From positions 1 to 22,340 of the forward strand of contig CAMOER010000040.1 of assembly GCA_946612455.1 (NCBI GenBank): DNA of 22,340 bases, in the 5' to 3' direction. The notes beneath the pieces are model-generated. The model was not told the origin of the DNA, searched no databases, and saw only the letters and a list, made by a program, of their open reading frames with translations. This stretch comes from UBA3305 sp002373555 (lineage in GTDB: Bacteria; Bacillota; Clostridia; Lachnospirales; Lachnospiraceae). Both the position numbers and the translations under genes were made by a program. Each line of letters opens with the position of its first letter. Position 1 is the first letter of the stretch. This document shows positions 1 through 5,975 of this stretch, piece after piece.

Positions 1-416
1 GTCTGACCATCGCCGACTGGTTCAAGCTCGACATGGGCAACTGGAAGACCCGTCTCGCACTCTGCATCCCGGTCCTCGGCATCGGTGCGATCCTGGGCTT
101 CGGCAACACGCTCGGATTCATCGATTATCAGATCATCTGGAGATATTTCAGCTGGTCGAACCAGACGCTGGCCATGATCGTACTGTGGGCCGGCTCCATG
201 TACCTGGTACAGAATAAGAAGAACTACTGGATCACAGCGGTTCCCGCGACCTTCATGAGCGCCGTTTCGGCGACCTACTTCATGATGGCGCCCGAGTGCC
301 TCGGCCTGATCCCGGTATTCACGAATAACAAGACCATCGCTTACCCTGTGGGCATCATCGTAGCGATCGTGTTCCTGGGAATCTTCCTTTCAAAAGCGAA
401 GAAAGCTGCTGCTTAA
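1..416 (+). CDS. cstA: Carbon starvation protein CstA family transporter, C-terminal part (5' truncated by window edge)
   Basis: The open frame enters from the left edge (first whole codon at base 3) and stops at 416, so only about the last 137 residues are present. The visible part is hydrophobic, with several membrane segments. It contains the run WRYFSWSNQTLA, which is characteristic of the CstA family of peptide and pyruvate transporters, and ends in a short Lys-rich cytoplasmic tail. CstA members are large multi-pass inner-membrane proteins that take up peptides or pyruvate during carbon limitation; the substrate here cannot be told. A strong terminator follows, so it is probably a separate unit from the next gene. 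The family call is secure; peptide versus pyruvate preference is not. Confidence 0.9.
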   Translation, partial: LTIADWFKLDMGNWKTRLALCIPVLGIGAILGFGNTLGFIDYQIIWRYFSWSNQTLAMIVLWAGSMYLVQNKKNYWITAVPATFMSAVSATYFMMAPECLGLIPVFTNNKTIAYPVGIIVAIVFLGIFLSKAKKAAA

Positions 417-454
417 GCTGCTGTCTCTGCCGCGGAAGCATATTATGAACGATA

Positions 455-492
455 CGGGGCAGGAGTCATATCCTGCCCCGTTGTATTTTTTC
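455..492 (+). terminator. Rho-independent terminator after cstA
   Basis: A perfect 10-bp stem (CGGGGCAGGA, 455-464, with its complement at 471-480) has a 6-nt loop and is followed by TTGTATTTTTTC. It ends the cstA unit. It also argues against starting the next gene at the in-frame ATG at 445, which lies upstream of the hairpin. Confidence 0.93.
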
Positions 493-513
493 GGAAACCT
501 GAAGGAGGTTCAG

Positions 514-1527
514 ATGCTTTTACCGTCTTCACCACTTGGAAATCAGATCCTGCAGAAAGACGAACTCGCCGCGGACCGTGCGGGCCTGCGGAAATTCGGA
601 CCGTGCGGTGCGGGTGCGAGAGCACTGTATATCGGCAGTAAATATATCAGCATACGGTATTATATCGTCTGGGGCGAGGTGCGCCGCGTCTTCAAACGGG
701 TGGCCATGAGCGCCGGCGGTTTTTCCGGCAGGGGCGTGTTCGGATCCATGGCCTATCTCGTCGTACAGTACGGGAACGGCCGCGAAAAAGAATGCTATTT
801 CAAAATGGAGAACGAGCTGGACGCGCTTCTGGATATGATCAGGAAGGAACATCCGGCAGTCCCGACGCACAGCGCGGAAGCGGAAAAGAGGCTGGCCGCG
901 GCGGAAGCGGAGCGGCGGAAACGTCCGCAGATCAGGCTGACGCCCGAGGCGGAGCAGACCGTGCAGTATCTGGAGAGAGCGGAAGCATTTCTGCAGAAAG
1001 AACCGGCCGTGTACCGGGATCTGACGGTCTCGGCAAAACAGAAACGGATCGTCGACAACATGAAGCCGCAGGCGATCGCGGCCGGAACGATCGTCGGCAT
1101 CGCAGGCATCCTGGCAGCCGTTTACGGCGTGTATGGGCTGCTTGCTGGCACCGGAACAGGCATGTATTTCCTGCTCGGCGGCGGCGTTCTCTTTTTCTTC
1201 GTATTCTCCGCGAACCTGTTCCCGGGGAAATACAACAGCAGAAAGTATGCGGACGCGGAATGGAACCGGGCCGTGGAAAAAAGCAGACAGTACATTGCCG
1301 GCTGGAAGGAACCGTTTCCCGTGCCCGCTCAGTATGCGCATGCGCTCGTGCTCGAGAGAATGATGCGGGTCATCCGCGACGGCCGGGCTGAGGAGGCAGG
1401 ATACGCGCTTGCGATCGTCAAGAGCGATCTCCGCGCCCTGAATGCGGATGTGAAGGTCACGCAGGAGGAGCATGACGAAGTGGTGGAGATCAAGCCGCTG
1501 TTCCTGGTGTGCGATTACGAAGACTGA
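514..1527 (+). CDS. Hypothetical two-helix membrane protein, first gene of AAA+/VWA module A
   Basis: I do not recognise the family. The ATG at 514 follows an ideal AAGGAGG site (502-508) and gives 337 residues. The in-frame ATG at 445 is rejected because it precedes the terminator. The N-terminal ~100 residues look like a small beta-rich domain. Residues ~115-170 are charged, Ala/Glu/Arg-rich and probably helical or coiled coil. A hydrophobic hairpin of two membrane segments follows at about 186-212 and 215-236, then a soluble C-terminal domain of about 100 residues. There is no signal peptide. It lies 68 bp upstream of a MoxR-type ATPase in the same direction with no terminator between, so it may be the membrane anchor or partner of that module. 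This role is inference from position only. Confidence 0.8.
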   Translation: MLLPSSPLGNQILQKDELAADRAGLRKFGPCGAGARALYIGSKYISIRYYIVWGEVRRVFKRVAMSAGGFSGRGVFGSMAYLVVQYGNGREKECYFKMENELDALLDMIRKEHPAVPTHSAEAEKRLAAAEAERRKRPQIRLTPEAEQTVQYLERAEAFLQKEPAVYRDLTVSAKQKRIVDNMKPQAIAAGTIVGIAGILAAVYGVYGLLAGTGTGMYFLLGGGVLFFFVFSANLFPGKYNSRKYADAEWNRAVEKSRQYIAGWKEPFPVPAQYAHALVLERMMRVIRDGRAEEAGYALAIVKSDLRALNADVKVTQEEHDEVVEIKPLFLVCDYED

Positions 1528-1595
1528 TGACGGCGGCTGCGGGAAACCGTGAGAAAGCGTGCTTCCCGTCCTGCCGGAAGAGAATGGAGATCATT

Positions 1596-2519
1596 ATGGA
1601 AGAACTGCTGTTGTTTCTGGAATCCGAAGGCATTGATCCCGGGATGCTTGCCCGTGTAAGAGCGTTCACCGAAAAGCACCCGGCGCCGGAAGCGGAGCGC
1701 GGAAGGATCCCCGTGCCGGAGTACTATTATTATGGAAAGAAAACATGGGAGCTGGCGCTTTCCGCACTGCTGGCCGGCCAGAATCTCCTGCTTGCGGGCC
1801 CGAAGGCGACCGGTAAAAATGTGCTGGCAGAGAATCTGGCGGCGCTGTTCGGCCGCCCGATGTGGAATGTTTCCTTCCATGTGAACGCTGATGCGGCCTA
1901 TCTGATCGGCACGGATACCTACAACGGACAGGAAGTGGTGTTCCGTCCCGGTCCGGTCTGGCTGTGCGCAAGGAAGGGCGGCTTCGGGATCCTGGACGAG
2001 ATCAATATGGCGAAAAACGAGGCGCTCGCCGTTCTGCATGCGGCGCTGGATTTCCGCCGCAGCATCGATGTCCCGGGATACGATAAGATCGACCTGCAGG
2101 AAGAGACCCGGTTCATTGCGACGATGAACTATGGTTATGCAGGTACCAGAGATCTGAATGCAGCGCTGACCTCGCGTTTTGCCGTCGTGGATATGCCGCT
2201 GATCTCCGGGGAGGATCTGAACAAGCTCATTTCCAGACGGTATCCGGACATCAACGGAAACATCTGCGGTCAGTTCGTAAGGCTGTACGAAGAACTGCAG
2301 AAGAAAGCCGAAAGCGCGGAGATCTCCGATGCGGCGCTGGATCTCCGGGGACTCCTGGATGCCCTGGCGCTGATGGAACAGGGTCTGACGTCCGGGGATG
2401 CGCTTTCCATGTGCATTGTGAACAAGACATTCGATCCGTATGAAAGAGGCCTGATCCGGGATGTCATTTCCGCCAGGATCCCTGCGGATCTGACCAGGGA
2501 GATCGTGTTCGGAAAATGA
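1596..2519 (+). CDS. MoxR-type AAA+ ATPase (CbbQ/NorQ-like), module A
   Basis: This is a 307-residue AAA+ ATPase. Walker A is GPKATGKN (68-75), Walker B is GILDE with D134-E135, sensor 1 is Asn178 in ATMNYGY, and a candidate arginine finger is R194 in TSRF. The layout is that of MoxR ATPases, which form rings that remodel protein complexes together with a VWA-domain partner. I chose ATG 1596 because GGAG at 1586-1589 is correctly spaced; the alternatives at 1509 (GTG) and 1584 lack a well-placed site. The stop overlaps the start of the VWA gene by 4 bp (ATGA), so translational coupling and a 1:1 partnership are likely. The class is clear; the client is unknown. CbbQ/NorQ similarity is judged by layout and partner, not by alignment. 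Confidence 0.9.
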   Translation: MEELLLFLESEGIDPGMLARVRAFTEKHPAPEAERGRIPVPEYYYYGKKTWELALSALLAGQNLLLAGPKATGKNVLAENLAALFGRPMWNVSFHVNADAAYLIGTDTYNGQEVVFRPGPVWLCARKGGFGILDEINMAKNEALAVLHAALDFRRSIDVPGYDKIDLQEETRFIATMNYGYAGTRDLNAALTSRFAVVDMPLISGEDLNKLISRRYPDINGNICGQFVRLYEELQKKAESAEISDAALDLRGLLDALALMEQGLTSGDALSMCIVNKTFDPYERGLIRDVISARIPADLTREIVFGK

Positions 2520-4297
2520 TCAAAAAACAGTATTCGGGAAGCGCCAGGCGTGCGCGCAATATCATATGGAATGCCGCAGGGAGGTACGATTTCGAACCTC
2601 CCTTCATGGCGTTCTTCCCGAACGGGACACCGGATCTGTATTTTGACATGATCGTCGGATTCGCGGAAAAGTGGCTGGATCTGGACGCGGTCTGGGCGTT
2701 TTTCCAAACCTATGAAGGGGACCGGCGGGCAGAGGAGTTTGATGAATTCCTCTGGCTCGGGATCGAGAACTGCGTGTATGAGAAGGAAGTGCGGGAGCGT
2801 CCGGTTCTCGCAGATCTGCGGCGGGTGCGTGCGGCCCGGTTCTATGAAGAACAGGCGAATCTTTCCAGACAGCAGATGGAGTACCAGAGCATGCCCGTGT
2901 ATACCCAGCAGGAGGCCCGCTGGGCGGAGGTGCTGGGGAAGAAGGCGCCGGTCATGACGCCGCGGGAGCGGAAGATGGCGGACATGCTGCGTTTCTCCGG
3001 AGACAGCGGCACGGAGGAAGTGATCGCTGCCATGCGGACGTTTCTGCAGACGTTCTTCCGGTACAGCGGGGAGAGCGTGCCGCATGCGCAGAAAAAACCT
3101 TCGCCGCTCGCAAAACTTCTGCTTCGGAAAGAGCATGAGCGGAAAGACCGGTTCATTATCCGCACGGGGACCGGTGAAGGCGATCATGAGAGAGCGGTCA
3201 GTCTGGGACACCTCGGGCTCGGGAGGCACCGGCTGCCGACGGCGGAGGATGAAGCGTATATCCGCACTGTTTTCGGAGAATGCAGCCTGACGGATCATGA
3301 GCGGAGGATCCTGCAGAATGAGCTCTGCGTGAGAGAGGATGAGGACTGCCGGATCTGGGTCACGAAGGCGGCGCCGGGGAAAGCGCACGCGGAAGGCAGT
3401 ACTTCCGCGGACGGCGCCGGAACGGAAAGCAGCGGCAGAGCGCAGAAAGAGGCAGCGGAAGCCGCCCGCGCGAGACAGAAACAGCATGCGCTGAATACGC
3501 GGTTCCGTATGGAACATGCCGCGCAGATCAAAAGTGCCGAAAAGAATCTGACGGCCCGCATGGAGACGGTGCTTTCTTCGTATCTCCGTCATCTGCCGGA
3601 GCCTGCAAGAGCCGGGCGGATCTGCCCGGAAAAAGCCTACCGGCTGCCGACCGTGCAGGACGGGCGCGTGTTCCTGAAGGACGGGGAGGAGACCGAACAG
3701 GATATCTTTGTCGATCTTCTTCTGGATGCGTCGCAGTCGCGCATGAACAGCCAGGAGGTGCTGGCCGCGGAAGCGTTTATCATTGCGAAGAGCCTGACGA
3801 ATCTGCATATCCCGGTCCGGGTGTGTTCGTTCCGGAGCCTGCGGGGCTATACGGTGCTCGATGTGCTCAAAGAGGCCGGGGACAGGGACTGCAGCGGAAC
3901 GTTCTCCTATTATGCGGGCGGATGGAACCGGGACAGTCTGGCCCTGAAGCTCGCGGGAAGGCTGGACGACGATCCGGTCATCCGGGGAAAAAGAAGACTG
4001 CTGCTGATCATGACGGATGCCAGTCCGAATGATTCCGCGCCGCTGGCGGGCGCGGATCGTCTGCTGCCGCAGGAGTATGAAGGAGCAGCAGCGGTGAATG
4101 TCACACGGGAGACTGTCCGGGCACTGACGGAAGCCGGGATCCGGACCGGCGCTGTTTTCCACGGGAATACGTCGCATGTTTCAGATCTGCATACTATTTA
4201 CGGAAGTGCCTGCGTGCGGATCCGGGGGGCGTCCCGGCTCGCGCAGGGCGTTGGCGACCTTCTGCTGATGATGCTGCGGGAAATGCGGAAAGACTGA
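2516..4297 (+). CDS. VWA-domain protein (NorD/CbbO-like partner of the MoxR ATPase), module A
   Basis: This 593-residue protein carries a C-terminal von Willebrand A domain. The MIDAS motif DASQS is at 404-408 and the second acidic loop is TDAS with D501, so metal-ion-dependent ligand binding should be intact. The region before it is long, charged and mainly helical; residues ~280-320 are a low-complexity Ala/Glu/Ser-rich linker. A C-terminal VWA behind a long helical region is the arrangement of NorD and CbbO, which bring their MoxR-type ATPase to a metalloenzyme client. There is no signal peptide, so it is cytoplasmic. The start overlaps the ATPase stop as ATGA, and a strong terminator follows the stop. 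Arginine is written mostly as CGG/CGC, unlike the hydroxylase genes downstream. Confidence 0.88.
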   Translation: MIKKQYSGSARRARNIIWNAAGRYDFEPPFMAFFPNGTPDLYFDMIVGFAEKWLDLDAVWAFFQTYEGDRRAEEFDEFLWLGIENCVYEKEVRERPVLADLRRVRAARFYEEQANLSRQQMEYQSMPVYTQQEARWAEVLGKKAPVMTPRERKMADMLRFSGDSGTEEVIAAMRTFLQTFFRYSGESVPHAQKKPSPLAKLLLRKEHERKDRFIIRTGTGEGDHERAVSLGHLGLGRHRLPTAEDEAYIRTVFGECSLTDHERRILQNELCVREDEDCRIWVTKAAPGKAHAEGSTSADGAGTESSGRAQKEAAEAARARQKQHALNTRFRMEHAAQIKSAEKNLTARMETVLSSYLRHLPEPARAGRICPEKAYRLPTVQDGRVFLKDGEETEQDIFVDLLLDASQSRMNSQEVLAAEAFIIAKSLTNLHIPVRVCSFRSLRGYTVLDVLKEAGDRDCSGTFSYYAGGWNRDSLALKLAGRLDDDPVIRGKRRLLLIMTDASPNDSAPLAGADRLLPQEYEGAAAVNVTRETVRALTEAGIRTGAVFHGNTSHVSDLHTIYGSACVRIRGASRLAQGVGDLLLMMLREMRKD

Positions 4298-4339
4298 GCT
4301 TTGGACAGAGGCAAGCTTTCTGCCCAGGGAAGATACTTT

Positions 4340-4382
4340 ACGGATGCAAAGCCGGAAACCGGCGCTGCATCCGTATTTTTTT
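4340..4382 (+). terminator. Rho-independent terminator closing module A
   Basis: ACGGATGCA (4340-4348) pairs with TGCATCCGT (4366-4374). An inner GCCGG/CCGGC stem (4351-4355 with 4359-4363) sits across a 2x2 internal loop with an AAA tip. T7 follows at 4376-4382. It separates module A from the hydroxylase operon. Confidence 0.93.
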
Positions 4383-4411
4383 CGCTGAAAAGAAGAGGAA
4401 AGTCAGCAGCG

Positions 4412-4451
4412 TTACGGACGAAAGAGCCGGAAAAGAGAACTGCGTCCGTAA
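4412..4451. repeat. Inverted repeat TTACGGACG / CGTCCGTAA in the leader region
   Basis: Nine-bp perfect arms (4412-4420 and 4443-4451) are separated by 22 nt. The element lies between the module A terminator and the hydroxylase promoter. There is no T tract, so it is not a classical terminator. It could be a second protein site or a chance structure. Confidence 0.4.
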
Positions 4452-4500
4452 GCACAACCCCGACAAACCCGGACAGGCAGATCTCTGTAAAAATGCATCT

Positions 4501-4518
4501 CTGTAGCACAGGCTACAG
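4501..4518. promoter_or_regulatory. CRP/FNR-type operator palindrome upstream of the molybdenum hydroxylase operon
   Basis: CTGTAGC (4501-4507), 4 nt, then GCTACAG (4512-4518) is a perfect 7-bp inverted repeat. Read in the CRP frame it is TGTAG-N6-CTACA, the same 5-6-5 geometry as TGTGA-N6-TCACA. Its centre (4509.5) is about 41.5 bp upstream of the start predicted from the TAAAAT at 4539-4544, the classic position for a class II activator. The promoter lacks a recognisable -35, which agrees with activator dependence. The geometry is seen directly; binding is inferred. Confidence 0.6.
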
Positions 4519-4538
4519 AAATTACATTCCCATTTCGT

Positions 4539-4544
4539 TAAAAT
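4539..4544 (+). promoter_or_regulatory. Candidate -10 element (TAAAAT) of the hydroxylase operon
   Basis: TAAAAT is a 5/6 match to TATAAT and sits in an AT-rich stretch. The bases 17 bp upstream (CAGAAA) are not a -35 box and fall on the edge of the palindrome. Start of transcription would be near 4551, giving a leader of about 50 nt to the AGGAGG at 4589-4594. Another AT-rich hexamer between 4551 and 4560 cannot be excluded. Confidence 0.5.
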
Positions 4545-4601
4545 AAAAACGTATCAATATTTATGCCGCAGACTATTTGCAACAATACAGGAGGTTGGTT
4601 T

Positions 4602-5471
4602 ATGAGTTTACCTGCATTTGATTACGTCAAGGCCGGGTCATTACAGGAAGCTTCCCGGATCGCGAAGGAGAAGGCCGGGAAAGCCGTGATCATGGCCGGA
4701 GGCACGGATGTGATCCTGCTGCTCAAGGACAGAGTGATCGCGGCGGATACCGTCATCGATATCAAGGGGATCGAAGGCATGAATGAGATCTCTTACAAAG
4801 AGGGTGAAGGCTTCCGCATCGGCGCGCTCGTCACGCTCTTCGAGATCCAGAATTCGGAAGTCATCAAGGAGAAGCTTCCGGCACTGGCGGACGCTGCGCA
4901 CTATGTCGCATCCGCCCAGATCCGCAGAAAAGGCACCATGGTCGGCAACATCTGCAACGCTTCCCCTTCCGCCGATACGGCACCTATACTGCTCGCCATG
5001 AATGCAGTAGTAAAGGTGGTCAACGGCGAAGAGAAGAAGGATATCCCGATCGGTGAATTCTTCAAGGGCGTCAAGAAAACAGCCCTGCAGCCCGGTGATA
5101 TCGTCACGGGTGTCTTCATTCCCGAACTCAAGAAGAACGAAGGTTCTGCATATTTCAAGCATGCTGTCAGAAAAGCCATGGATCTGGCAATCGTCGGCGT
5201 CGGCGCCTGGGTGAAGATGGACGGCGGAAAAGTCGCTGACTGCCGTATTACCATGGGCGGCGTAGGCATCACACCGCTGCGCGCAAATGACGCAGAAAAG
5301 ATCCTGATCGGTCAGGAAATTACGGACGAGCTTCTGGAGAAGGCCGGCGTCGCCGCCTCTCAGGACTGCAAACCCATCAGCGATGTCCGTGCATCTGCCG
5401 AATACAGAACCGATATGATCCGCGTTTACACCAAGAGAGCCGTGAAAAAGGCTGTCGAGACTTTGGCATAA
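4602..5471 (+). CDS. Xanthine dehydrogenase-family molybdenum hydroxylase, FAD-binding subunit
   Basis: This 289-residue protein matches the medium (FAD) subunit of the xanthine dehydrogenase/CO dehydrogenase superfamily in length and motifs. AGGTD is at 32-36 and the second flavin-binding stretch TMVGNICNASPSAD at 112-125. The FAD subunit carries electrons from the 2Fe-2S clusters to the external acceptor. The protein is too short to hold the extra [4Fe-4S] loop of the 4-hydroxybenzoyl-CoA reductase beta subunit, which argues against that enzyme. The start is ATG 4602, with AGGAGG at 4589-4594 and 7-nt spacing; an in-frame ATG at 4563 has no such site. It is the first gene of a three-gene operon, 18 bp before the 2Fe-2S subunit, behind an operator-like palindrome. 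The substrate is not deducible. Confidence 0.93.
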   Translation: MSLPAFDYVKAGSLQEASRIAKEKAGKAVIMAGGTDVILLLKDRVIAADTVIDIKGIEGMNEISYKEGEGFRIGALVTLFEIQNSEVIKEKLPALADAAHYVASAQIRRKGTMVGNICNASPSADTAPILLAMNAVVKVVNGEEKKDIPIGEFFKGVKKTALQPGDIVTGVFIPELKKNEGSAYFKHAVRKAMDLAIVGVGAWVKMDGGKVADCRITMGGVGITPLRANDAEKILIGQEITDELLEKAGVAASQDCKPISDVRASAEYRTDMIRVYTKRAVKKAVETLA

Positions 5472-5489
5472 GAAAGGAGGCAGATCATT

Positions 5490-5975
5490 ATGGCAAAAAG
5501 AGTTATCAGCTTCAAGCTGAACGGCGTCGACAGAGATGAACTGGTTCAGGATAACATCACGATGGTCGACTTCCTGAGAAAACAGATGCATCTGACCGGC
5601 ACCAAGAGAGGATGCGAAGAGGGAGAATGCGGCGCATGCACGATCCTGCTGGACGGCAAGGCGGTCACTTCCTGCACGATGCTGGCTGTAGAGGCCGACG
5701 GTCATGAGATCGTCACCATCGAAGGCGTCCGGAAAGACGGCGTCCTGCATCCCATCCAGAAGGAGTTCATTGACAAATGGGCCCTGCAGTGCGGATTCTG
5801 CACGCCCGGCATGATCATGTCCGCGATTTCTCTGCTCAATGAGAACCCGAATCCCACCGAGCATGAGATCCGCGACGGCATCGCCGGCAACCTCTGCAGA
5901 TGCACAGGTTATGTAAAGATCGTGGAGGCGATCGCTTCCGCTGCGAAGATCATGGCGAAGGAGGTGGCGAAATAA
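5490..5975 (+). CDS. Xanthine dehydrogenase-family molybdenum hydroxylase, 2Fe-2S subunit
   Basis: This is the 161-residue small subunit with both [2Fe-2S] clusters complete. The plant-ferredoxin-type N-terminal cluster uses C42, C47, C50 and C62 (GCEEGECGAC, then TSC). The C-terminal cluster uses C101, C104, C136 and C138 (CGFCTPG and CRCTGY). These relay electrons from the molybdenum site to FAD. The length is normal for the family. The start is ATG 5490 after AAGGAGG (5474-5480). The stop codon overlaps the start of the large subunit by one base (TAATG), implying translational coupling and matched synthesis. No Tat signal is present, so the enzyme should be cytoplasmic. Confidence 0.96.
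   Translation: MAKRVISFKLNGVDRDELVQDNITMVDFLRKQMHLTGTKRGCEEGECGACTILLDGKAVTSCTMLAVEADGHEIVTIEGVRKDGVLHPIQKEFIDKWALQCGFCTPGMIMSAISLLNENPNPTEHEIRDGIAGNLCRCTGYVKIVEAIASAAKIMAKEVAK

Noticed and set aside
445..513. Upstream in-frame ATG of the first module A gene
   Set aside because: It lies before the cstA terminator. The ATG at 514 has a perfect ribosome site.
4301..4546. 81-codon open frame between module A and the hydroxylase operon
   Set aside because: It runs straight through the terminator hairpin and the operator palindrome, has no ribosome site and has unremarkable composition.
4383..4601. Possible Moco or purine riboswitch in the hydroxylase leader
   Set aside because: I see no conserved core or multi-stem layout of either class. 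The predicted transcript leader is only about 50 nt.
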